Both the position numbers and the translations under genes were made by a program. A stretch of 64,000 nt of DNA from G963668185 sp965237445 (GTDB lineage Bacteria > Chloroflexota > Dehalococcoidia > Lucifugimonadales > G963668185): positions 1,984,001 to 2,048,000 of the forward strand of contig OZ250142.1 in NCBI GenBank assembly GCA_965237445.1, given 5' to 3'. Shown piece by piece: positions 55,706 through 64,000 of this stretch (positions are counted from its first letter, which is position 1; the number at the start of each line of letters is the position of its first letter). The notes below the pieces were generated by a model, which saw nothing but the letters and a program-made list of their open reading frames with translations, searched no databases and had not been told where the DNA came from.

Positions 55706-57276
55706 TGGCCAGCGAAAATGTCCGATTATGGAGACATTAACATTGACGCAGAAGGAGCAGGCAAGACTTCAGGTCCTCAACAGCTTACTGGCAGAGCACA
55801 TGACTCTGGAGCAGGGGGCCACGTTGATGGGAATGAGCACACGCCACACCAGGCGCATCCTGGCGGCTTACAGGGAGGAGGGAGCAGCCGCCTCGCTCAC
55901 GGCAACCGTGGACTGCGAGCGACCAACGCGACGCCTGAGGCGACAAGAGCCGAGGTGCTTCGGCTTGCTCAATACCGCTACCCGGAAACCAACCACACCC
56001 ACCTGGGCGAGTTGCTCAGGGAGCGCGAGGACATAGACATCGCTCGGACCACGCTGAGGCGCATACTGGCGGGCGCCGGTCTGAAGAGCCCGCGCCGCCG
56101 CCGGCCGCCTCGGCACCGTGTACGCCGGCAGAGGATGCCCCGCGAGGGCATGCTGATACAGGTGGACGGCAGCCACCACCGGTGGCTTGGAGACGATGGT
56201 CCTCCCTTCGCGCTGCTGCTGGCCGACGACGCCGCCACTGGCATCGTGGTCAACGCCCTGTTCTGCGAGCAGGAGAACACTCGCGACTACTTCCTGCTGA
56301 TGAGGGGTCTGATCCAGCGCTGCGGCATACCCATTGCCCTGTACACCGACCGGCACTCCGTCTTCAAGAACGTGCCCGGGTCAGGACTACCCCGTGCACC
56401 CACACAGTTCAGTCGTGCTATGGACGAGCTTGGCATACAGATGGTCTTCGCCCTGTCACCGCAGGCGAAGGGTAGAGTGGAGCGCACTGCGGGGACGTTC
56501 CAGGACAGGTTGGTGACTGAGCTTCGGCTCTCGGGTGCAACCACCATCGAGGAGGCCAACGTCGTGCTGAAGGAGTTCCTCGACCGCTTCAACGCTCGCT
56601 TCAGAGTACCGGCACAGCACCCTGAGGCTGCCTACCGCCCGCTGGGATCGGGGGTGTGCCTCGACACTGTCCTCTGCTTCAGACACAGCCGCAAGGTGGC
56701 CAGGGACAACACTGTTAAGTACAGGTGGAGAACGCTTCAACTGCTGCCAGGGACGGAGCGGCGCAGCTATGCGGGAGCTGTGGTGGAGGTGCTGGAAGGC
56801 TTGGACGGCCGGCTGGCTGTGCGTTACCAGGGAGAGATCGTCCCCAGCCAGGCGCCGCCGCCCCGTCCCGGCATGCTCAGAAGCTTCAACGGCTCTTCCT
56901 CACACGGGCCACCCATACATGGCGGTCTCAACGGTCTGGGCAGGCGCTGGGATGTGGCCCTGGCAGCACTCGACGCGGAGATGGACGCCTCCGATGCTGG
57001 CGGCACGGTCGTCGACTACGGCACTGTCAGAGTCCGCAAGTCACCTGCCATGCAACGCAGGAAGCCCACGCCACTTCAGACGGCGAGGTGGAAGGCTGTG
57101 CAGAAGGCGAAGCGCAGGGGGCTGTCGATTCGAGCTGTCGCCCGGGAAGTAGGCATCCACCGGGACACGGCGAAGAAATACATGGAGGCCGAGAATCCAC
57201 CCTTGTACCCAGATCGTGTCCGATAGGAGCCATCTGCTAACCTCGCGGATAGCACCAGTGACATTTATGCTGGCCA
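55706..57276 (+). mobile_element. ISNCY-like insertion sequence, copy 1
   Basis: The left end TGGCCAGCGAAAATGTCC (55706-55723) and right end GACATTTATGCTGGCCA (57260-57276, reverse-complement match with a few changes) enclose one frameshifted transposase gene, 1571 bp in all. No clear target duplication. It lies in inverted orientation to copy 2 (60205-61782), 2.9 kb away. Confidence 0.8.
55728..57226 (+). pseudogene. ISNCY-family transposase, copy 1, frameshifted
   Basis: The ATG at 55728 starts METLTLTQKEQARLQVLNSL and an HTH (TLEQGATLMGMSTRHTRRIL). The frame shifts near 55890 and continues as LAHGNRGLRATNATPEATRA. The DDE/rve core is complete: MLIQVDGSHHRWLGDDGPPF, IALYTDRHSVFK and KGRVERTAGTFQDRL. 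The C-terminus, after MLRSF, carries an extra segment KAVQKAKRRGLSIRAVAREV GIHRDTAKKYMEAE that looks like an IS21/IstA-type HTH. Comparison with the intact copy at 60200-61762 shows the frame break clearly. Non-functional in itself. Confidence 0.85.
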
Positions 57277-57375
57277 TCGACACGCAATAGGTACAAACAA
57301 ACCTTAAGGCGCGTCATGCGGAAGGCTACTGTAGACGCGAACGTGGCGCTGAATCCTGCACCCAGGAGAGTAATA

Positions 57376-59483
57376 ATGTCAAAGTCCATTGCCCTAGGTT
57401 TGCTAGGAGCGGGTGCGATACTCCTTGCCATACTGCTGACCGGGTGTTCCGATGCGCCAAGCCCCACAACGTCGGCCAGGGCCGTTCCCACCCCCACCGT
57501 AACAGCACAGCCCGGAGTCACGTCGGTGCCTACGCCCACCATGGCTCCGACACACACGCCCACAGCCACACCTACACCTACGCCCACCATGGCTCCGACA
57601 CAGGCGCCTACACCCACGCCTACACCTACGCCCACCATGGCTCCGACACACACGCCCACAGCCACACCTACACCTACGCCCACCATGGCTCCGCCACACC
57701 TACGCCCACCATGGCTCCGACACACACGCCCACAGCCACACCTACGCCCACCATGGCTCCGACACAGGCGCCTACACCCACACCTACACCTACTACGCCC
57801 ACCATGGCTCCGACACACACGCCCACAGCCACACCTGAACAGACGTCAATGCTGGTTCTGTTTGCCCAGTCAACTGTTGTTGGTTACTGGTCGGATGGCA
57901 CGGCCGATGTGGAGATTACTGCGACCTTAGTGAACCAGGGCACACTCCAGGCTGGCGATCAACAAGATATCACCGCCGTCTGCAGGGCTCCTCAGGATTG
58001 CCGTGATAGCTTGAGCCTGCTGTTGCATGATGGGTTCGGGCCGAATTCCACACACTTCATCCTGCGTCTTCCGATGGGGTCGACTACTGTGGCGTTCGAC
58101 TACGGATTGGACGATTCGCTGATCCTGAACGTAGAAGTGCCTGAACGCATCGTCGGAGTCGACCGTGACGTCTGGGAGTGCTACGTGGACCGACTGTTGG
58201 AACGCGTAGAGGTCGACGGGGAGCTTTTTGACGGTTGCGGCGGGTGGAGCACGAAGACCGTCGAGAAATGGCTGAATGACGTCCCCGTCAAGGTTTGGGC
58301 AACGGGACATCCGGACTACATTGCGATACTTGAATCGGTTCTAGATAAGTTGGCTCCGCTGGTGGGCCTGGAGTTCGAATGGGTCGATTCGGAGACCGAA
58401 GCGGACTTCAAGGCGTTTGTGGGTGTACCCCGTTCTGAGGCTCCCGCTCTCGGATTTGATCACGACCCCGCCTTGGTTCAATATTGGGGCTTCGCAAGCG
58501 CGAACGTGAACGGCGGTGAGGCCACGTCAGGGTACATCGTAATTTGGTTCTCCGATGAGCTCGAGTTAAGGCTGGCGAGCGATGCGATCAGGTCGGTAAC
58601 AATACACGAGACACTTCACGCTCTTGTTCCGATGGGCCACAGCACACGCCCTCTGAGCATCATGGGAGGATCGTCGCTCAACAAGTGGAGTCTCCGGGAT
58701 GCACAACTGATCGAACTCAACTCACACCCGCTAGTGAAACCTGGAATGTCCATGGGGGACGCTCGGAAGGTGATCGTACTCACTGACGAACTCTTGGACT
58801 ACCCACAGGTCAATTCAGACGGCACACCCGCCGATCCGCTTGAACTGGTCTGGCGGGCTTATGAGGCATTGGAAGAGGCTGGGTCTGCGAGCTTCAGTCT
58901 GAGTGGTGGCTGGATAGATAGAGCATGCAACCCAACATTCGGTATCACGCGAGGTCCGATACAGATGTCGATCGGGGACTTCAGACTGTTCAAGGACGAG
59001 CCAGCCCTTCTGTACCTGGATACCCACCGGGACCAGTTCTACGTCGCCTATTCCCGAAGAGACCAGGAGTGGACCCACTGGCAACTATCACCGCAGGGAA
59101 CTTGGGATAAGGTCGGCAGGGAAGTCATCGTAGATGCCACTTCGTGGTGGCTGTGGAACGGCAAGCTCCATCGAGCAATTCGCAGCCTCCTAACGGATGG
59201 TTCTTCCGAGGACATAATCGTCGACGAAACAGTCAACGGACACCTGCGCCTCCGGGTTACGCTGGACGAGTCCTATGTCAACATGTGGGACTGGACAGGA
59301 AAGGACTCTTTGGACTTGGCTCTCGTACTTGATCCCGAGACCTATGCTTTGGCCGGGTACACATGGGAGTTGCACAGCAACCCGGACGCCAATGTTGGCC
59401 AGTGCCTCACATACAGGGAAGTAGCAACCGACGGCGCTCTGGGAGTCGAGATTGCTGTGCCGGAAGAAATCCAAAACGACTAG
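57376..59483 (+). pseudogene. Secreted lipoprotein metalloprotease-like protein, frame broken in its Pro/Thr repeat linker
   Basis: The ATG at 57376 gives a lipoprotein signal (ALGLLGAGAILLAILLTGC) and a repeat linker of TPTPTMAPTHTPTA type. Near 57690 a unit lacks 16 nt (ACACACACGCCCACAG), so the original frame runs into a false end (57930), while the body of the protein continues in the next frame from there to 59483. That body (about 540 residues) has VTIHETLHALVPMGHSTRPL with an HExxH zinc motif, SIMGGSSLNKWSLRDAQLIE and a PLVKPGM segment as in DUF2927-like zinc proteins, then a beta-rich region resembling LolA-like domains. The gene sits between two inverted IS copies. It is off in this assembly; a 16-nt change in the repeats would restore it. 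Confidence 0.7.
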
Positions 59484-59512
59484 GCTGCCAAGGACGGAGC
59501 GCCGGTGGTGCT

Positions 59513-59764
59513 TCACATCCTGCGGGGGCGTATCGAGGGGCGGCTGGCTGGGCGACGGCTTCCCATACCTGAGCGACGGAAGATAACCGGCACCTCCACC
59601 ACCTCGTCAACACCCTGGGTAACAGCCGGTCGATCCGTCCCCATGCTTAGCTCGTGCATCGCGGGAGCCGATTGCTCCTGTGCTTCTCCTTCACCGATGC
59701 GCGGGTGCGGTCCTTGCCGATGCTCTTCGTCGTCCTGCATCAGGCTCCTGTACATGGGGTTCAT
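59513..59764 (-). CDS. Small hypothetical ORF
   Basis: 83 residues (MNPMYRSLMQDDEEHRQGPH... to a basic tail MGSRRPASRPSIRPRRM). AAAGGAGG lies 6 nt before the ATG, an excellent ribosome binding site, which is the only strong support. Composition is polar and low-complexity, with no recognised family. Convergent with the lipoprotein gene and inside the segment bounded by the inverted IS copies. It could be a real small gene or a relic. Confidence 0.35.
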   Translation of the reverse strand: MNPMYRSLMQDDEEHRQGPHPRIGEGEAQEQSAPAMHELSMGTDRPAVTQGVDEVVEVPVIFRRSGMGSRRPASRPSIRPRRM

Positions 59765-60011
59765 GCTAGCCTCCTTTCGCTGTCGACCGAGGACTGGAGC
59801 TCGATGCGTTTCTTCCAGGCAGTCGGGATAGGGTCCCCGCCGATCGGCTACCTCTCCTTGGCACGAGGCCGGCCGAACGGAAGCTCCCGCCAGACGTCGA
59901 AACAGCGGAGCCGTCATCCCCCGTTGCCCCTCAACCCATGCGATACCGACTTATGTCGGAGAAATTGGACACCGTGATATCTACGATCCCAAGGTCGGAG
60001 AGAAATCTCGT

Positions 60012-60200
60012 CTATCGTCCATCTTCCAGCACCTCCGCCCGCTCGACCGGCTTGCGCTCCTTTGCCCGGAGGTCCTCTATGGTTTGGTGGTCGACCGACT
60101 CCAGGTGCCACAGCGCATGTAAACGGCGGAGTAATAATGGACCGTGCAGGCGGGTGATGGCGTAGAGATGTGGTGTCGACGCTCGGCGATTATGTCCGCT
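60012..60200 (-). pseudogene. C-terminal gene relic cut by IS copy 2
   Basis: The minus-strand frame open up to the IS end reads RASTPHLYAITRLHGPLLLR, RLHALWHLESVDHQTIEDLR and AKERKPVERAEVLEDGR, stopping at 60012-60014. Composition is helical and protein-like but no family is recognised. It begins next to the IS left end (60205), so the IS probably truncated the gene. Confidence 0.4.
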
Positions 60201-61762
60201 TAAGTGTCAAGGGAAAATGTCCTCCGAGTAGATTGCCATGCTAGCAGGATTACGGTACTTCCGACGTTGCGCGGGCGCGCCATGGGTGGGCTTTCGGCAT
60301 GCATGTACTTCCTCACGGTTTCTCTGTGTATGCCCACTTCCCGGGCGATCCCACGGATGGACAGCCCCTTGCGCTTCGCCTTCTGCACGGCCTTCCATCT
60401 CGCCGTCTGAAGCGGGGTGGGCTTTCTGGATCGCGGAGTTACGGTTTTGCGAACTCTTGCGGCGCCGTTGCGGTCGGCATCGTCGCGGAGTCTGTCCGCT
60501 TCGAGCATTGTGCCCATTGACTCCACATCGTCCTCCGGCCTCCTGCTGACACCGTTGGTGTAGCGGCTGGGAACAGTCGTGTGTACAGTCCTCGTGCCGA
60601 AGCTGCGCAGGATACCTGGTCGCGGAGGCGCTTCCTGGGAGGCGACGATACGCCCTTCGTGTTGCACTGCCAGCCGGCCGTCCAGCCCTTCGAGCACTTC
60701 CACCGCCGACCCGGCAAAGCTCGGTCGAGCCTGATCGGGAAGCAACTGCAGGGTGCGCCAGCGGTACTTAACAGTGTTGTCCCGTGCAACCCGGCGCCTG
60801 TACTTCAGGCATAGGACTGTGTCCAGGCACAGCTCCGGGTCAGGGACCCGATACGCGGTGTCCGCGTGTTGCGACGGCACACGAAAACGTTCATTGAAGC
60901 GGGGAAGGAAGTCGTTGAGCACGCGGTTGGCGTCATCGATGGTGGTCGCGCCTGCGAGCCTCAGCTCCGTGACCAACCTGTCCTGAAGTGTGCCCGCGGT
61001 GCGTTCCACGCGGCCTTTGGCCTGCGGCGACCGTGCGAATATCAGCTGTACGCCGATCTCACCCATCGCTCGAGAGAACTGCGTGGGGGCGGAGGCGGTC
61101 TCTGACGGCGGCGTGTGCTTGAAGACGCCATGGCGGTCTGAATAGAGTGCGAGAGGTATGCCGTAGCTCCGTATCAGATCCCGCATCAGAAGTAAGTAGC
61201 TGCGGGTGTTCTCGTACTCGCAGAACAGGGCGTTGACGACACAGCCAGTAGCGTCGTCGACCGCCAGCAGCAACGTGAACTGGGGGCCATCTTCTCCCAG
61301 CCATCTGTGGAAGCTGCCGTCTATCTGTACCAGCATCCCCTCGCGGGCCATCCGCTGCCGTCGAACACGATGCTTCGGCGGCCTTCGACGGCGGGGGCTG
61401 TTCACACCGGCGTCAGTCAGTATCTTGCGCAACGTGTTACGTCCGATGTCTATGCCCTCTCGCTCCCTCAGCAGTTCGCTCAGGTGCGTGTGGTTGACTC
61501 CCGCGTATCGGGTCCGCGCCAGGACCACCACGTCGGTCGCCAACGGGTCCGGTGTAGCGTTGGCCGGTCTGCGACCTCGATTGCCGTGAGCGAGTGCGGC
61601 TGCTCCCTCCTTGCTGTAAGCCGTCAGTAGTCGCCTGGTGTGGCGCGCGCTCACTCCCAACAATGTCGCTGCCTGCTCTGAGGTCATATGGTCCGCCATC
61701 AAACTGTTGAGAATCTGAAGCCTTGTCTGCTCTTTCTGCGTCAATGTCACATGCTCCTTCAT
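60200..61762 (-). CDS. ISNCY-family transposase, copy 2, intact
   Basis: 520 residues. N-terminal HTH (TSEQAATLLGVSARHTRRLL), a linker HTH (HTHLSELLREREGIDIGRNT), then the DDE core: first Asp in MLVQIDGSFHRWLGEDGPQF, second in LALYSDRHGVFKH and Glu in KGRVERTAGTLQDRL. After the usual family end (ILRSFG) it has about 120 extra residues, including KAVQKAKRKGLSIRGIAREV GIHRETVRKYMHAES, an HTH of the kind found at the N-terminus of IS21 IstA, and its stop codon lies just outside the left IS end. ATG with a modest upstream GAAGGAG. Probably able to transpose. Confidence 0.9.
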   Translation of the reverse strand: MKEHVTLTQKEQTRLQILNSLMADHMTSEQAATLLGVSARHTRRLLTAYSKEGAAALAHGNRGRRPANATPDPLATDVVVLARTRYAGVNHTHLSELLREREGIDIGRNTLRKILTDAGVNSPRRRRPPKHRVRRQRMAREGMLVQIDGSFHRWLGEDGPQFTLLLAVDDATGCVVNALFCEYENTRSYLLLMRDLIRSYGIPLALYSDRHGVFKHTPPSETASAPTQFSRAMGEIGVQLIFARSPQAKGRVERTAGTLQDRLVTELRLAGATTIDDANRVLNDFLPRFNERFRVPSQHADTAYRVPDPELCLDTVLCLKYRRRVARDNTVKYRWRTLQLLPDQARPSFAGSAVEVLEGLDGRLAVQHEGRIVASQEAPPRPGILRSFGTRTVHTTVPSRYTNGVSRRPEDDVESMGTMLEADRLRDDADRNGAARVRKTVTPRSRKPTPLQTARWKAVQKAKRKGLSIRGIAREVGIHRETVRKYMHAESPPMARPRNVGSTVILLAWQSTRRTFSLDT

Positions 61763-61782
61763 GCGGACATTTTCGCTTGACA
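60205..61782 (-). mobile_element. ISNCY-like insertion sequence, copy 2
   Basis: Ends TGTCAAGGGAAAATGTCC (60205-60222) and, inverted, TGTCAAGCGAAAATGTCC (61765-61782), 18 bp with one mismatch. One intact transposase gene, 1578 bp overall. Copy 1 shares the GCGAAAATGTCC core but begins TGGCCA instead of TGTCAA. Confidence 0.85.
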
Positions 61783-61876
61783 GTTAGCGAGGACTTAATC
61801 GCTGAGCAGTAACACACGCGGCGGAGCAAAAGTGTACCACTCGGGCGTAGGTGCCCAGCGATTCTGTCCCCATAAC

Positions 61877-64000
61877 TGGCCAGCGAAAATGCCACCCTGC
61901 GACGGGTTTCAGCAGGAGCCGTTAGTGGGAGTGAGTGCGGTGGGATCTAGGCGTCAGGGGGATCGCCTGCGGATCGGAGGGCGGCGCCTGTCTTGCTCTG
62001 CCTGAGGCGGTAGCTTTCGCCGTTCATCTCGAGGAAGTGACCGCGGTGAGTGAGGCGGTCCAGTAGGGCGCCGGTGAGCCTCTCGGAGCCGAAGACCTCC
62101 GTCGACTCGTCGAAGGGCAGGTTGGTGGTGACCAGGATAGACCCTCTCTCGTAGCACTGGCTGAAGACCTCGAAGAGGAGCTCCGCTCCGGTCTTCGAGA
62201 GAGGTACGAAGCCCAGCTCATTGATGATGAGCAGCTTGAGCCGGGCCAGCCTCTTCCGGATGTTGAGCAGTCGCCGCTCCTCCCTGGCCTCGATCAGTTC
62301 GTGGACCAGGGAGGGTGCGGTGGTGAAGCCTACCGGCAGCCCCCTCTGGCAGGCGGCGAGGCCCAGGACGAGGGCCACATGAGTCTTGCCGGTGCCGCTG
62401 TTGCCGACGGCGATCACGTTCTCCCGCCGGTCGACGTACTCGCATCGCGCAAGCTGGATGACAAGGTGCTTGTTCACCGGCGGCATAGCCAGGAAGTCGA
62501 AGGTATCGAGGCTCTTGACTGCAGGGAAGCGTGCAGCCTTGATCCTGCGGTCCACCATGCCGTGATGGCGGTCTATGAGCTTTAGCTCTGAGAGCCTCAG
62601 CAGGTAGCCCTGATGGTCGGCGCCCTCGGCGGCGCAGAGGACGGCCACCTTGCCGTACTCTCTGAGGAAGGCCGGCAGCTTCAGCTCCTTGAGGTGGTGT
62701 CCCAACAGCACCGTCGACCTCTCGCTCATGAACGAGAAGGCCACGAGCGCCATGTAGTCCCTGGCGCGTGTCGTCGTCACGGTGACCTTCGGCAGATAGG
62801 GGTACAGTTCTAGGTCGAGTCTCTGAGGTCGTCCCTCGATCCTGCACAGCACCAGGTGCTTGACGGCGTCGAAGCTTACGGCGCCGAGCTTGAGGGCATC
62901 GCGCACGCCCTCGTGCACCTCCTCTGCCCGGAAGCTCTCCATCAACCGCAGCACCTGCACGAACTCCCGCTTGCCGCGCCTGCCCATTCGGGACTCCAGC
63001 AGCCTCCTCAGCACACCGAACTCCTCCGGCAACTCCCACCCGGCCAGCGGAGCGGCCTGGTCCAGGGCTCCCGTGTTGCGCTCAAACAGCGGCTGGTAGT
63101 GGATGGGGTCGAAGACGAAGTCGCCGCGTTCGTATGAGCGCCGATGCCAGGCTATCACCTCTGCCCCGCAGCTGATCTCTGCCCCGCAGCTGATCACCAC
63201 CTCGCCCACATAGCCTCGCACCACCACCTCCCTGTGTCCGTAGGCCACTGGCACCGAGTAGTCGGTGGTACGGTACCTCACCAGCGACAGGGAGCTGACG
63301 CGGCTCACGTGTTTGTCGCTGGCGTCGTACGGAGCATCTGGATGCGACAGCAGGGCCTTAAGGTCACGCTCCATCTGCCGGCCTATCGTCTCCCTATGCC
63401 CACGCAGCCGTCTCTCCAGACGCTCCAGGCACCTCTCCTTCAGGTGGGCGTTGAGCGCATCGAAGCTCGGAAACGACGGCACAGGTACCAGGAAGTTGCG
63501 ACGCGAGTAGCCCACCAGCCCCTCCACCTTGCCATTGTCGTTACCCCTGCCGGGACGGCCGTACCGGTCCTCGAACAGGTAGTGCGACACGAGCTCCGAG
63601 AAGACACGGGTACGCCTGCGCCGACCGTCTCCCAGGATCTTCGCCACTGCCAGCCTCGTGTTGTCGTACACGATGCTCCGCGGCACGCCGCCCAGGAACG
63701 AAAAGGCCAAGACGTGGCCGTCACAGAACGCCTCCGTCGTCTCCGCGGGGTAGGCTTTGATGAAGCATGCGTCGCTGTGGGGAAGGTCCAGGACGAAGTA
63801 GTGGACGGTCTGCTCCACTCCGCCGATGATCGCCTTCGCCTGCCCGAAGTCGCACTGGGCGTGACCAGGAGGGTGGGACAGCGGCACGTACATCTCACGC
63901 GTCCGGCGGCGACGCTCACGCACGTACTCCTTGACTATCGTGTACTTGCCGTCAAAATCGTGCTCGGCTCTCAGTCGCTCGTAGATCCGCTTCGCCGTGT
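61877..64000 (-). mobile_element. IS21-like element (left end in window, right end outside)
   Basis: The left end TGGCCAGCGAAAATGCC (61877-61893) lies 53 bp beyond the stop of the istB part. It is nearly identical to the left end of ISNCY copy 1. The element continues past the window edge. Confidence 0.75.
61947..64000 (-). CDS. Fused IS21 transposase IstA and helper ATPase IstB (5' end outside window)
   Basis: One frame of at least 684 residues is open from the window edge to 61947. The IstA part has a DDE core (CDFGQAKAIIGGVEQTVHYF with Asp, IVYDNTRLAVAKIL, NDNGKVEGLVGYSRRNFLVP with Glu) and runs to TTTRARDYMALVAFSF. Directly in frame follows MSERSTVLLGHHLKELKLPA, the normal start of IstB, then Walker A AVGNSGTGKTHVALVL, a Walker B that reads LLIINELGFVPLS (Asn where Asp is usual) and a normal end. 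A six-residue duplication ISCGAEISCGAE (about 63161-63196) sits in the IstA part. Normally istA and istB are separate overlapping genes. It may be inactive because of the Asp-to-Asn change. Confidence 0.88.
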   Translation of the reverse strand, partial: TAKRIYERLRAEHDFDGKYTIVKEYVRERRRRTREMYVPLSHPPGHAQCDFGQAKAIIGGVEQTVHYFVLDLPHSDACFIKAYPAETTEAFCDGHVLAFSFLGGVPRSIVYDNTRLAVAKILGDGRRRRTRVFSELVSHYLFEDRYGRPGRGNDNGKVEGLVGYSRRNFLVPVPSFPSFDALNAHLKERCLERLERRLRGHRETIGRQMERDLKALLSHPDAPYDASDKHVSRVSSLSLVRYRTTDYSVPVAYGHREVVVRGYVGEVVISCGAEISCGAEVIAWHRRSYERGDFVFDPIHYQPLFERNTGALDQAAPLAGWELPEEFGVLRRLLESRMGRRGKREFVQVLRLMESFRAEEVHEGVRDALKLGAVSFDAVKHLVLCRIEGRPQRLDLELYPYLPKVTVTTTRARDYMALVAFSFMSERSTVLLGHHLKELKLPAFLREYGKVAVLCAAEGADHQGYLLRLSELKLIDRHHGMVDRRIKAARFPAVKSLDTFDFLAMPPVNKHLVIQLARCEYVDRRENVIAVGNSGTGKTHVALVLGLAACQRGLPVGFTTAPSLVHELIEAREERRLLNIRKRLARLKLLIINELGFVPLSKTGAELLFEVFSQCYERGSILVTTNLPFDESTEVFGSERLTGALLDRLTHRGHFLEMNGESYRLRQSKTGAALRSAGDPPDA

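Overview
The window looks like a chromosomal segment of a GC-rich bacterium, most likely a member of the Chloroflexota (Dehalococcoidia/SAR202-like). This is inferred from style, not from a marker gene. Exported proteins carry long Thr/Pro linkers, one solute-binding protein has EVPGETITVTE-type tandem repeats, and the gene set combines TRAP and peptide-type ABC transporters, an LLM-class flavin oxidoreductase, a DinB-like protein and molybdenum-hydroxylase genes. No ribosomal RNA or ribosomal protein gene is present to confirm this.

Layout. (1) 1-7.4 kb is an accessory region ending at tRNA-Ala(CGC): an IS110-type transposase end, about 4 kb of decayed sequence (diverged repeats, a LuxR HTH relic, an hsdR relic, small relic ORFs), a hypothetical protein, an AlpA-like regulator and a tyrosine integrase pointing at the tRNA 3' end. 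(2) 7.6-13 kb holds a TRAP transporter operon in which dctP and dctM are broken and only dctQ is open, beside a glycoside hydrolase family 4 gene. (3) 13-35 kb is mostly intact: phosphatase, lipoprotein, ADP-ribosylglycohydrolase, orphan antitoxin, repeat-linker trypsin-like protease, SRPBCC protein (3' frameshift), aquaporin, UDP-sugar dehydrogenase, a moxR-DUF58-transglutaminase-ogt operon, dnaE, DinB-like protein, metallo-beta-lactamase-fold hydrolase, LLM oxidoreductase and PH-domain protein. (4) 35-45.4 kb is again decayed: a coxS-coxL-coxM-type molybdenum hydroxylase operon that is truncated and has an oligopeptide-binding protein gene lodged in it, a type I restriction gene hsdR with four lesions, a frameshifted pentapeptide-repeat gene and an IS5-like transposase remnant. 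(5) 45.6-55.6 kb has an FAD amine-oxidase-like gene, a homocysteine S-methyltransferase-like gene and a complete peptide-type ABC transporter operon. (6) 55.7-64 kb is a mobile-element cluster: two inverted 1.57 kb ISNCY-like elements around a frameshifted repeat-linker metalloprotease lipoprotein, then an IS21-like element with istA and istB fused.

The dominant theme is gene decay in accessory functions (uptake, restriction, molybdenum hydroxylase, mobile elements) next to clean housekeeping operons. The lesions include nonsense codons, a deletion and truncations as well as single-base indels, so sequencing error alone does not explain them. The most unusual items are the chimeric-looking ISNCY/IS21 transposases with shared ends, the fused IstA-IstB, the lipoprotein whose frame is broken by a 16-nt deletion inside its repeats, and a transglutaminase-like protein whose nucleophile position is serine.
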